Positions 33,920 through 46,752 of a DNA stretch of 64,000 nt are shown here, one piece after another. The DNA comes from Terfezia claveryi (taxonomy: Eukaryota; Ascomycota; Pezizomycetes; Pezizales; Pezizaceae). Below the pieces are notes generated by a model that worked only from the letters and a program-made list of their open reading frames with translations, ran no database searches and was not told where the DNA came from. The DNA lies in assembly GCA_015179025.1 (NCBI GenBank), contig WHUX01000112.1, forward strand, positions 1 through 64,000. Direction: 5' to 3'. The translations under genes and the position numbers were made by a program. Every line of letters starts with the position of its first letter. Position 1 is the first letter of the stretch.

Positions 33920-35777
33920 GGAGGAAGTGATGGGATGGGTTGCTGAAGATTGTATATGAAGCTCGCGTACAGATGGCGAACCAAGCCAAAGTTCAACGAC
34001 AGCGCCAAGCATTTTGCGATTTTCAATCTTTCTGTCCATTTATGTCATTTATGGGGACCCTTCTACTTCTTGATGAAATCCTTTATAGGGGTCTTGCTTA
34101 GGCAAGAGACTTATCTTTCTATTTCTCTCGCTGCCCTCTTTCGATTCATGCCAGTTTCGTGCTGTGCTACATATATCACAATAAGAACGAGCTTATAAGG
34201 ACTGAGACAGACGAAAAACATCTCAAGTAAGGATAATTAATGTAGACGACCTCAGGTAGCTAGGGTTACAATCGCATGCTCACCTATTCTCCTACCGAGC
34301 CACGTATTATCGCTTATGTAGACCTCCTCCGCAGGTTACCCTCAACTCCCTCCTCCGCAACCTGGCGGGCGCCTCAACTCCTCCCGGAGCACCACCCCCG
34401 GTTGAGATAGCGTGGCAAGCAAAGTACGTGGAGGGTTAAGTATGTAGCTACTCTGAAGGCTGCTGCCTGGCAAGCAATACATTGCACAAAACAGAGGTTT
34501 TACCGCCTCTGATTGTTTTGTGATATGTATATATTGTATGATATGGTTAGTTGGAGGCATATCCTGGACTACATAACCTCGACGCCTTCATACTGGGCTA
34601 AAGAAACCAACTCCTAAAACAAATAAAATTCAACGATGTGAAAATTCTCTCCTCCCGTTACTTCCATATAAACATCGGCCGTCCGTCGTAGGCTGATCTA
34701 CCTTAACAATCCCACTGGCGGCCTCGCCATCAAAAGCATTCTCGTCATCATTCTCCTCCCCCAGTGGCTCTGGCGGTACCTAGTGAACATTAAACCATGA
34801 GGAAAGTACTGTAAGTTGGGTTTTACTTACAGTAGCATCACGTTGCAAGGAGCAAGCGGGTCGCATTGCAGTTTCGGCCCGTGGTCGACGGACTCAGGAA
34901 AGCAAATGGGGACGTAGTCGACTACTAGCGAGCCTGCCTGAGTTGTCCGGACAGCGCTGTACGAGCGGCATCTAGGTACGTACAGTTTCCCCTACAACTC
35001 ACAATTTGTTTTCTTCATAAGCCGCTTGGATCATTTTCTCTCGGAATCTCAACTGTTTGCGCGCCTGCTTCAAACATTGTATGGCCTATGGCGTTTCCCC
35101 TGGCATCAGCTTTTTCATTGGCCCCAAACTAGGTCTGGTTAGCCCCAAACGCCACCAGTTAGAGCTCAGCGTCGCTTCCCCGTCGACTACCGGTACATTA
35201 GTCTGATATGTAGGTGAGAGTCCGATTGTTCATTTAGCACACTGTTGTGCTCGACGAGTTAATGGGCCTTCGATGCCCATCGAATAGGTAGCCATGTATG
35301 TTTCACAATATTAGCATTGCCTCCTGCCACGGCAGTCTCGCCTGGTGCTGCCATTGGCAAAACCAAGCTTAATCAATAAAGTGCCCATGGGTATTTTTCA
35401 CTTCGACAGTGTTCTCATGTGGTTGGTATATCCAAAGCAAAGATTAATTGCAAGCGTCATATATATAAAAAATATATTATCACAACTTGCAATACCGAAG
35501 TCTGGATTAGGTACCAAAGGCATGCCTTTTGAATACCTACCGGTACTGTGGCCAAAGGTATCCTCTGGTGCATGCTTGGGCAACACCAATCCAATGTAAG
35601 ACAGAGGAATTTATCATTTGTTGAAAAGAGACTGCATATGTGAGTTCTTTGTAAAGTGTCTCGGCAGCACACAGGGACGGAAACTATAAAGGAAACTCAT
35701 TTAATTGGCGAAATGAAGTGGAGGTCCGGATTAGAGCAAAAAGACTATTTCCGAAAGTTTGTACCGTATCTATGTAG
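33920..35777. other. Intergenic, no gene recognised
   Basis: Upstream region of SF3A1 followed by about 1.5 kb of unassigned sequence leading into the inverted-repeat block. A short perfect hairpin-like segment with AAACAGAGGTTTTACCGCCTCTG lies near 34490-34510. No protein-family similarity in any frame. Confidence 0.5.
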
Positions 35778-37642
35778 TACCATTCGCAACCTAGTAGTGA
35801 TCAGCCACTGTCTTATGACCATCCCTGCAACCCCCCAGCAGCAACACCCCCAGCCACATCTCGTAATATATTATGACTCTGCTGATTCCGGCTATATTCA
35901 CAACTATGGAAGCAAATACGCTCTACAACATGGTTACCCTCACATCCCGCCATATTCAACTCAATACCCCCATACCACCTCCCCCAGCATGACCGTTGTC
36001 ATACCCGACCCCTCCCCCCGAACCCCCCCCAATAGGGCCAGTATCATGCGGGTGAACTCATGACCACGAGAGGGCCCTTTACCTAACATCTATATTCATG
36101 ATTAAACAGCTTCTAGGGCAGCAAGCAACAATATATGCAAACAGTCAGCTATCATTACAAGCCGCTCACCGCTCCAAAAATGAGCTATTTTCAGAATTAG
36201 GTATATTTCCATGATTTATGCTATTATAACCCCCATATACCTCAATCCGCTGCAATACTCTCTTCCCAAGCATTCTCAGCCCCCGCCGAAAGGTCTCCAA
36301 TAGCTCTGGGAGCTCTAATACCCCCCCTTCAAGAATCTTCACCCTCCATTAATACCCCTGCCTCTACTCCCTCTGTTGGCCTTATATTGTACGAATAGGC
36401 CCAAAACCGCGAGGAGACCTTTACCTATATCCATGGTAAATTAGTGCTGAAGGTGGAGCGTGCTAGTTTGGTTGGCACGGAGCGTGCAAAATTACAAATT
36501 GCAGGATCTCAACTCAGCACACTGAGTAAGTTCCGAGAGCTCTTATTCAATCAGCCAAATCCACCCCATCTATGCCCTCCTCAATCCCCCGAGTTCAACA
36601 CTCCTCTAGAGCATCCTCAGCCGCCCCACTCCTCTAGAGCATCCTCAGCCGCCCCGGAGAGGTTGCTAATCGCTCTGGAGCTACAATACCCCCCCATTTT
36701 GGGCTCCAGGTAGTCGCATTAGCCATGGCGGTATGCTGGCCTTTCTCGAGGCATTTTAAACCCTTTACACCCTTTATAGCTACCAGATCAGCCCAAGCAT
36801 TACCGATATGTACCAGAGCAGGTGTTGAGAGCACGCTAGGTTGGGCACTAGGTTGGACGCTAAGTCTGGTTACTACATTGGTAGACGCTAGGTTGGACGC
36901 TAAGTATAGCACTAGAACGGCACGAGACTAGACAAAGCGCTAGGTTAGGTGTTGAGGAATTTAGAGCAGCTAAGTCGACGCTGAGTTGGACTCGTGAGTG
37001 TGGGGTTGCTGTTGGTTGCTGTGAGGGGGTTGAAATGGCCCCAGGGGAGGGTGACAAAACCTCCTAGATGGAAGCAACCCATGAAGCCCAAAGGGAAGGT
37101 ATTAGAACTCTCAGAGCTATTGGAGACCTTTCGGCGGTGGCTGAGAATGCCTGGGAAGAGAGTATTGCAGCGGATTGAGGTATATGGGGGTTATAATAGC
37201 ATAAATCATGGAAATATACCTAATTCTGAAAATAGCTCATTTTTGGAGCAGTGAGCGGCTTGTAATGATAGCTAACTGTTTGCATATATTGTTGCTTGCT
37301 GCCCTAGAAGCTGTTTAATCATGAATATAGATGTTAGGTAAAGGGCCTTCTCGTGGTGATGAGTTCACCTGCATGATACTCGCCCTATTGGGGGGGGTTT
37401 GGGGGGGGGGGTCGGGTATGACAAGGGTCATGCTGGGGGAGGTGGTATGGGGGTATTGAGTTGAATATGGCGGGATGTGAGGGTAACCATGTTGTAGAGC
37501 GTATTTGCTTCCATAGTGGTGAATATAGCCGGAATCAGCAGAGTCATAATATATTACGAGATGTGGCTGGGGGTGTTGCTGCCGGGGGGTTGCAGGGATG
37601 GTCATAAGACAGTGGCTGATCACTACTAGGTTGCGAATGGTA
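35778..37642. mobile_element. Large inverted-repeat (foldback-like) element
   Basis: Two arms, 35778-36323 and 37098-37642, are inverted copies of each other over about 545 bp with only about 15 differences by eye. They begin at TACCATTCGCAACC and end at CTAATACC. They surround a 774-bp spacer. Both arms keep the same open frame rich in Pro, Tyr, His and Gln (for example YGSKYALQHGYPHIPPYS). No transposase was recognised and no clear target-site duplication is visible outside the arms. It could be a foldback or MITE-like element, or a recent inverted duplication. Confidence 0.85.
36601..36656. repeat. 28-bp tandem duplication in spacer
   Basis: The block CTCCTCTAGAGCATCCTCAG plus CCGCCCC is present twice, starting at 36601 and 36629. 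It lies inside the spacer of the large inverted repeat. Confidence 0.85.
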
Positions 37643-37652
37643 GGCATCAATA

Positions 37653-37861
37653 TAGCCTCGAACCCAGGCTCTGAACGTTAGTTCGGCGCCAAGACATATT
37701 GCCAAGACATATTTGATTGTGATTTCTCTTGTTTCAAATTTGAATCACCACTGACTAAGCTAAGGGGCATCGCAACCAAGCTAAGCGCATTGCAACCAAT
37801 CACATGACCAAGGGACACAGCGACCCGGCCTCTCACGTTCAAGAGCCTGGGTTCGAGGCTA
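37653..37861. mobile_element. 209-bp TA-flanked terminal-inverted-repeat element
   Basis: Left end TAGCCTCGAACCCAGGCTCT continues GAACGT. The right end is its reverse complement with one extra base. The arms are 26 and 27 bp (37653-37678 and 37835-37861). The outermost bases are TA on both sides, as expected for Tc1/mariner-type insertion at TA. No coding capacity, so a MITE if mobile. It begins only 11 bp after the large inverted-repeat element. Confidence 0.7.
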
Positions 37862-37912
37862 GCCGTTGGAGCAAGCAAGCAAGTGCGTAATCCTATAAAT
37901 TATTAGAGGGAT

Positions 37913-38420
37913 TTTGCACATCCTGGTCAGTCAGTTTGTCTGTCAAGTTTTAGTGTTGTTTCTACAGCAACATTACTAAGTAGGCTAGACTGTCTGCACA
38001 ACCCTAGTCTGGCACAACCCATGCTTGTGCATTTTGACAGTCTGTCAGTTTAACTGACGGAAAAAATCTCTGTCAAATACACTGTCAAATAGATGTAAAC
38101 AAACAAAAAAAAAAAAAAATATAACAGCAAAGTGTCCATATCGCGCGTTTATAAGGTATAGGTCGACGGTAGCAGGTGTAGACCGGGGCAAGCGATAATC
38201 TGCGGTGCCGTTTAAGCCTTCTCTGAAGCATTATCATAAATAATACTACCAAACAGAGCTGTCGCTGTTGGTTGTCCATCTGATACCAAGTATTTTGATG
38301 TTTTTGTTACAAGTATTTTTTTATTATTATGCAAGATTGAACTACGTCAAGGCTGGTTAGCTAACTGGCCAGCCCTGTCGTGCATAACGTGTGCTTAACT
38401 GACTGACCAGGATGTGCAAA
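37913..38420. mobile_element. 508-bp element with 24-bp terminal inverted repeats
   Basis: The left arm (37913-37936) contains CACATCCTGGTCAGTCAGTT preceded by TTTG. The right arm (38397-38420) is its exact 24-bp reverse complement. The interior has an A run (38101-38119) and further short inverted pieces (CTGTCAGTTTAACTGACGG near 38040), but no recognisable protein. A copy of CTAGTCTGGCACAACCC lies inside near 38005. Confidence 0.7.
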
Positions 38421-41400
38421 GGGTCACGTTTGAAGAGATTTGTGCCGGAAAAGGTTCGTGTAAGTAGCCCTTCTCCAAATTTCATGCATCTTCAATATAT
38501 TTATGTTTACAGATTGGGTTAAAAATTCTTCATATACCCAAACTTTTTATATACGCATAGTCGCGGACTATGTTGTCGGGCTTCCATGCATCGAAGGCTT
38601 CCTCAAGAAGGGCTAACTGTCCATCCGAGAGCCTCATATTGAATATAATAATACCCTAGGGCCTGTACCTGCACAATGGAGTGCTTGGGCCAGATGACCC
38701 GGAAAGGTGGATATGTTTGCATGCTGACCTTTAAGCAGCAAATTTTGCGGGCGGGGCAACAAGAGCACCTCATCACACCGCAACACGAGCAGATCAAAGG
38801 AAAGAAGCATATTGAAAGGCACGTACATAATTCTATAATCAGTAAGTAAGATCTAATAATGTAGGGAGGTCGCTAATAATATTATAGGATGGGTGTTAAG
38901 CGGGCATTCACTGAGAGTGAGATATGAGATCTGTCTGGAGCGGGAGAAACAAGTAAAGGAAGGGAAGAAGATGCGATTGGATGAATTCGGGCTTCTATTC
39001 CCAGATCGAAGTGGCAAAGGAATCCAACCGAACTCTCCATTCAAGACTTGGTTGATACTAGATATTGGTCAGGCACAAGAAGGACTTAAATATTATCAGC
39101 AGACCAAGCATCACTTAAGGACTTTCGGTTCCTCTAGGACCTATACTATCACTTACTAAGTAAGGATCGGCTATATAGTAAAGATCGATATCAACCAGTT
39201 ACGGGTCCACCCATTACAGAGAACGAAGTCTTCACAATATGGTTCTGTATTATAAAACGGCAATGCCTATAGGGTAATTACAGTCGCTGAATTCGATTAT
39301 CAAGTCGACAGCCTCTTAGTGTGGACCTGAACTCGCTATAGCACTCACAACCTCAGCAGCGCCTGCAATGCCTCCGCTACGGTAGTGCTCCCAGCCCATG
39401 ACCACTCTCCACCATATATGGCTGTTCACAATATGGATAGTCTCCCTATGGGGCTCTTGTATAACTGTCATAAGCATTAGAGCCTAAGCCACTTTCATGG
39501 ATTTGTTAGATGTATTTCAAAGAGTCAAATATAATAGTACATGCTTAAGCAGCTTCCGTAATTCCAGCCCATGCAATTCAACTTTTCTTATGGCCAATAT
39601 GGGCTTGATTAGGAGCTTAGAATGCCCTTTAAAAGGTCCGCAAGTGCGGTTTCTAGCGTTATGGGCGTACCCACTTCTTCGATCCCTTCCTTTCCTGCCA
39701 AAACCCTTCTTGATACTTCCCCATTTTCTGGTTGGCTCAGCTCAAGCTTCCAAAAGCAATTAAGTTCGGGTAGCTATACCATGCTTAAAGCCATTTTAAC
39801 TATACTTAAAGCTAGCCCTGTCCATGCTTAATTATGCTTATAGGTCACCTTGGTCGCTCGACGAGAGGGGCTTTTGGCGAGTTTTATTGGGAGAGGGAGG
39901 GGTCAAAGTAGGGTTACCTGATGAGTCCTTGCAAACAAATAGGTTCGCCAAAGAGCTGAGGGCGGTAGAGACTGTTGGGGCTGCTAAGGCCTCCGAAAAC
40001 ATGCGAAGGTATACTTAAAGGGCCTCAAGGACGTTATTGTATGAAAATAGCAAAGTTGGTTTACTATTTGTCGGTATAGCCAGTAAGATTTTGCGCTGTA
40101 GTTCCAAAATCGCCAAAGCCCGTCCGTAATAGCAAGTTTCCGGTTAAAGGCGTTCCAGTTTAGCAAGTTATAACTGTACCAGTGGTTGGCACTGACTTCG
40201 AGTACTTAAATCTGCCAGCGCTGAGACATACATGAAGTGAGGAATGTAGCCGCACGGTGTCGTCATATGAGCTGTTGAAGTATACATTTGCCAAAGTGTG
40301 TACCCTTTGGCAAGAAAATCGACTGTGACTTTGGTAGAGGAATTAGCGATACTGAACAACGGAAACAATTCGAGTCACAGTCGCCTCCTTGGAAGAAATA
40401 TGGTGATCTCGTGCCGAACACGCCGGGGTTCGTGCGCAATATATCAGCCAGGGATGCTGCCTACTTAAACACCAAATCTAGCTTATTGGGCAGCATCGTG
40501 GTGTCCCTTTTGTGAACCAGACTATCTTTTGCGCAAATTTGCATGCATATTGACATTGTGAGGCTTGAAACATAGGTTCATCAGCTGCACTTTCTAGATC
40601 TGCTGTGGACTCGTGTAGTATTAGGAATTGCTCGAATTCTGTATAACCATCTAGGTAACGGCCCATTGAGCAGCAATTGCCGGAACTTGGTACCCTATAT
40701 TTTTAAGTCCAGGGCACGGTAAGATGGCAACACAAATTATCATACCATAATTATCATACCATTCTATCAGAGCTGTAATGGATTTGCTAGCAAATAGCCT
40801 TCCTCTGAGTACAGCTCGCATACACCTTCGTTCACTCATATTGCCGTGCTGCGCAACCAGACTACAGGCGTACATCTAGTTTAGGATGATTGTATAGCAT
40901 GTCCCAGAGGAGACAGTCTCCTCTACGAGGTCTGATCGAGACTAAGACTCCAGGTTCAGTTGCGAAAATTCACATCAAGGTGCCGGAATATTAACCGGCT
41001 GCCCTTTCGAGGAATTACCTCATTAATCAGGCATTCTAAAACGGGAGTTTCCCTATCTCTTAGATCGACTGACCAATGGCCGACTGTGTAGTCTGGCGGG
41101 TATCGGCCTCATCAAATGGAACCCTTCAGTCGTGCCAACCAGACTACCTTCAGTCCTCAAAGTTCTCATTTGAAGTAGGTAGTTGCTACTACCACCTTTC
41201 TCTAACTACCACTAAAGGTCTGCACTCGAGGCAGACTAGATCACTCCCAAGGCTTCGAGACTAATCGAGACTATCATCTTGAGAGGAGCGAAAAGTGCTG
41301 GCGGCGGAGTGAAAACGAAGGCGCCAAGGGGAACCCCTGTTAGGCACGAGTAAGGTGTGGAAGTGTTGTGCCAACCAGATGTCCCTGCATAACGTATGTA

Positions 41401-42211
41401 GCTAAATTTGCCTATCACTGCGGCCGATAATTTGGAGTCCGAAGAAATTCTGCGCCTTTCCATAGTTAACCCCTAACCACATGAGACGATCTGCGATACC
41501 TAATAACTATGCCAACCAGACTAGCTAATAACAACCCTGGAAAAAAATACATTGCCTATGTGCACACCTCAGCATGCGTTAGATATGTCCATACATGTAA
41601 TACGATGCCCTTAAGTATGTACTTATATTTCAAATTCAATATGTACAGTATACTGTTAGCAAGGGCGTAACGAACGGTTTGAGGCTTTATATGGGGGCCA
41701 GAGGAATTACAAAAGTAATGAAGTACTATTCTGCTCAGAATGATATACGTGTATGTAATAAGAACATATTTGGTTGAGGTGCCATATATATTCGGAAAAG
41801 CAATAGTCCAGTGGATGTTAGAAAGTGTTCTCGGTATCAACATGATATGAATATCAGTATCAAATGTTTACTTAGTACTAATCCCGTCCTCTGCGTGTGC
41901 GAAGTTTCTCACATCAGTTTTCTTTAGTTAAATCCACACTAAGTCCCACCGCATCTACTTAATGAATAACCTCATTATATCCTTCAAACTTCCCATCCAG
42001 TTTACCGGTGTATCCATCCTCTTATCCAGCCTATCCACCTTTCTAGCCTCGTGTGTGGTTGACCCACTCCCTTTTGCATAGCACTACCAGTAGAGCATAG
42101 AATTGTTGTTGCAGCCACTAGTGTACAGTCTTCTCATGCCAAGATTTACTCGTCGTCGAACAAATTTTTCTAATTGTAAATACATAGTTCTAAACTCTTC
42201 GCACATTTACA
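38421..42211. other. Gene-free stretch with decayed repeats
   Basis: About 3.8 kb without a recognised gene. Short frames on both strands give fragments such as MRLSDGQLALLEEAFDAW (minus strand, near 38630), which look like relics rather than a gene. Copies of the TAGTCTGG/CCAGACTA motif occur at 41089-41146, near 41385 and at 41523. The right end is the upstream region of NOP6. Confidence 0.5.
41089..41146. repeat. Short TA-flanked inverted pair
   Basis: Begins TAGTCTGGCGGG and ends CGTGCCAACCAGACTA, 58 bp in all. The ends are inverted relative to each other with outer TA. Another CCAACCAGACTA follows at 41511-41523. Confidence 0.5.
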
Positions 42212-43449
42212 ATGGCAGAAACTATCATTGCTGCAGCTTCAAACTCACCGACAGCTGTGTCGCCTGCAGCTCCCAAATCCTCGGAAGATAAGAAAAAATC
42301 CAACAGCCGATGGAACAAGAGCAGGAAGCGGAAAATAGAAGATGTTGGGATGGAGGATGAGGATGGGGCTGCGGTCGAGAAGGATGAGACGAAGGCATCT
42401 AAAAAGGATATGGAAAAAAAGGGGAAAGCTATGGTGAAGAATAGCAAGAAGGCTGGGAAGGGGGGTAGTAAAAGCGAGGAGGGTTCTTCTGAGAGAAGTA
42501 AGGAAGCCGTGGAGGGGGAGGGGAAGCCAGATCAGAAAAGAAGAAAGACCAATATAAATGAGAATGGGGATGCTACAATTAAAACGGGGGCTGAAGGGAA
42601 GGAAGGCTCCAGCAAAAACGCCAGATTCATCGCTTTCATTGGTGAAGAGGCCCACCTCCCCCATGTTTTAGATTGCTAATGCGCGCGTGCATGAATTTCA
42701 GGAAACCTCCCATATAATGCCACTACCGAAGCTCTACAAAAGCATTTCGCTCCTGTCAAGCCAAATAGTGTTCGTCTCATAACACTCAAAGAAGATCCCA
42801 AGAAATGCAAGGGTTTTGCATTTCTCGAATTTGACAACTTTGACAGGATGAAGACCTGCTTGGCGAAGTTCCATCATTCCACGTTTTATGCTGAAGGGGA
42901 TAAACCTAATGAGGGTGGAGGAGGGAAGGGTGGAGATGATGGAAAGGGGGGTAGGAAGATCAATGTCGAGTTAACGTATGCTTCTGGGTTTTCTTGTTCA
43001 TCCCCCCATTCATGCTTTTATAGTCTTTCGATGTGCTGAGAAAAAGGACATTTTTATGTAGGGTCGGAGGGGGAGGTACCTCAAAAGATCGTAGAGAGAA
43101 ACTATCCGTAAAAAACGAGAAATTGAACGAGGAGCGAAAACGGAGGGTGCAAGAGGAGGAGAAACTGAAATTGGAGAAGCAGGCAAAAAGTGCCGAGGAT
43201 AATGGGAACGAAGGGATACATCCTAGCCGACTGGCACGAATGGAGGGCGACGGTGATGTGGGAACGGGTGTGGGATGGGATGATGGGTATGAAGATGAGC
43301 AAGGAGGAAGGGGTGGGAGAGACCGGGGGCGTGGAAGTGGTCGAGGCAGGAGTGGGCACATGAGAAGAGGAGGCCGAGGCGGCGGGAAAGGAAGTGGAAG
43401 GAGAGGCAGGGGAAGCCAGGGAATGGGTAGGGGCCAAGGGCGTGGATGA
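42212..43449 (+). CDS. NOP6: Nop6-like RRM protein, ribosome biogenesis
   Basis: Three exons: 42212-42641, 42702-42975 and 43062-43449; 363 residues, in phase. Residues 1-138 are very rich in Lys, Glu and Ser (nuclear/nucleolar-type disordered tail). One RRM follows at about 139-236: IGNLPYNATTEALQKHF gives RNP2, and KKCKGFAFLEFDNFDRM gives RNP1. A coiled, basic stretch (LNEERKRRVQEEEKLKLEKQ) and a C-terminal RGG/GRG-rich tail end the protein. This arrangement matches yeast Nop6, a small-subunit processome-associated protein that binds pre-rRNA and snR57 snoRNA. Other single-RRM RGG proteins are the alternative. Start: first ATG of the frame, about 40 bp after an in-frame stop. Confidence 0.85.
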
Positions 43450-44321
43450 GATTAGTGCTGGCCTTGGTGCATTGCCGAGTTAAGACTTATTACGGGAGGG
43501 ATACCATATCAAGGCAATTTCAGTAGCTCCCCCCACAAACTGCTCGCTGTCATTCTTTCGAAATGTTAGGCAAAATCCGCCAATTGACCCAAAACAAAAT
43601 ACCCAGGCACATTATTGCCCCACACCCATTTTCGGTACATCTGTAGGTCCTGTAGGGCTGCATTATACTTTAAGTACTCTTGACACTAGATATACCCTTT
43701 TTACTTCCTCTCTGCACCGTACCTCATAAACTACTCTATATCTCTCCACTAACTTCTTACATTTCACACTTTCAGCAAGAACACATCAATGGCAAACGAC
43801 TGGCCGACAGGCTGACAATCTGAACATATGAACGCAAATTCAGCAACATTTTTGTGCTGCACAAGGACAGAAAAATGAAGGTCAGGGTTACGTAATAAAC
43901 ATCAGCACAATAATCGCAGGAATAATGACAAAAAAATTAACACCGTCCACACAATAAGAATAACAAACTGAAGAAAGGGACATATAAATCAAAAAGTATT
44001 CAACATCATGAAAGAGATATTGCCAGGTATCACAATAGTTGCCTGCCGTGGTCCCCGAACATTGCTTTGTGGCTTGGAGGGCCGTCAGGAGGTGTAACTA
44101 CGTATGAGCGGCGGCATTCCGTATGTAACTAACAATAATAAAAGTAGTTAAGCAAAAAACATCCAAAAAAAAAAAAAAAAAATTCCCAGGTCCCTGTATG
44201 GAGAACAGCAGTCGACCTTTTGCTTCAGGGCCTACCAACACAATCTACCACCTCTTTACTAGGTGTTACTGCGTCATTATGTCTTCCCATGGACTCGTCG
44301 TGAAATGGAATGTTGCCCCCC
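43450..44321. other. Convergent 3' intergenic region
   Basis: About 870 bp between the 3' ends of NOP6 and RAC1. AT-rich, with an 18-bp A run at 44166-44183. No gene recognised. Confidence 0.6.
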
Positions 44322-45341
<1,020 letters not shown>

Positions 45342-45586
45342 GGTATGTTGGATTCTTCGAAGGCTGTTGAGTAGGTTAGATTGGCGGTGGCTGCTGGAGG
45401 CTTAGGAACCAAGGTACTATAGCTGGGATTCCGTCCAGGTTCTAGCAGGCGCGGTTGGAAGTGTTGGCGTTAGCTGCTGAGGCTTTCAGCGAAGTTTTTG
45501 GGAATTAAGTTGTTGATAGAAACAGCGAGGGAAAATTGGCGTTCTGTGTGATGAAATAGGAAAATAGAGATTAGGTGGATGGCTTG

Positions 45587-46456
45587 TAGTCTGGTTGGGC
45601 TTGTAGTAGTTACCTATGAATGTGCACGGTGGCGCGCGATAGAACAACTGAATTTTAGAGTGCAGGGCAAGGGGTTGGCCAGCCTAATACGGGGCGACAA
45701 GAGTGCTTACAACGACAGGGCAGACACGTTTGGGCTCCGTGAGCTGCGGAATTACCTGAGCAGATGGCGTTTATAATATTATAATAAGCTTAAGACAGCT
45801 CGCGAGTTAGGTGCCACTTGGTTTTGCTATACTTGTCTCCGCACGCCGTGCTGCCTTGCGCCTGTGGATTTGAGGCCAGGGGATAATCATTATGATCAAC
45901 CATGGCTGTGAAGAATCAATCTTGCGAGCTTTTTCTCATGCATTTCTCCTTCAATGAACATCACCTCCATCATAGATAGGACCCCTAAAGTAGAGTGCTC
46001 TTCTCATCCTGTCACTGCACGCTGCCGCCGTCAAGTCAGTCAAGCGGGGTTATGTATCTTAAAATATTGTTTTCAATTTTGGTAGACGCACAAAATCGTT
46101 TCCATTGGGTCAAATAGGGCGCGAACCAGCGGCAGAAATAGAATGAGGGTCTGGAGATTGATAGGCGAATTCGGCTAAGCTCACACAAATAAACCCAAGG
46201 AAAAAAGGCATCAGGCAAAGCCATCGCAAAGAAAGCCATTCAAATGGCCGCTGAAGATTCTTGGGCCCTTTGGTTCCTTATTGGTGCGCCAGACTGACAG
46301 AAAATTGGAGGTGTTGCAATGACCGTTTCAGTTCAACGACGGCGTTGCCAATGCAAAACGAAGTACTGTATGTAACATTCAGAACCTTCTTACTCCTACT
46401 AAGCAATAGATATGGAAACCTTTCATATGCTTTGGCGTTCAAGTACAACCAGACTA
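45587..46456. mobile_element. 870-bp TA-flanked inverted-end element
   Basis: The left end reads TAGTCTGGTTGGGCTTG. The right end, reverse-complemented, reads TAGTCTGGTTGTACTTG, so 15 of 17 terminal bases match in inverted orientation with TA outermost. No transposase is recognised inside. It lies upstream of RAC1, 245 bp from its start codon, and about 300 bp past the JMJD7 stop. Confidence 0.6.
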
Positions 46457-46752
46457 GTTCAAGTATGAGGGACGTTATGTAGTCTCTAGGTAGGAAGTCT
46501 GCATGTGATGTCACTTTTTTTTCCGGTAGTAGTTTCCGAATTGATTTGCACTCACGGGCTCATCACAAAAATACCCCATCTAGTCAATGACTTCTACTGA
46601 TTTCAGGTGTACTTAGCACTGTCCACAATATCACAGTAGGATTTCTCATCCAGTTGATGTCTCTGTGTATGAATCTGCACGAGAAAACTTGAGAGGTTAT
46701 ACAAAAGTGACACTTTATCTCATGGTTAGCATCTTTAAATATACACTATCAT

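Noticed and set aside
38853..39159. Short frames that might be transposase fragments
   Set aside because: No DDE, HTH or reverse-transcriptase motif can be seen.
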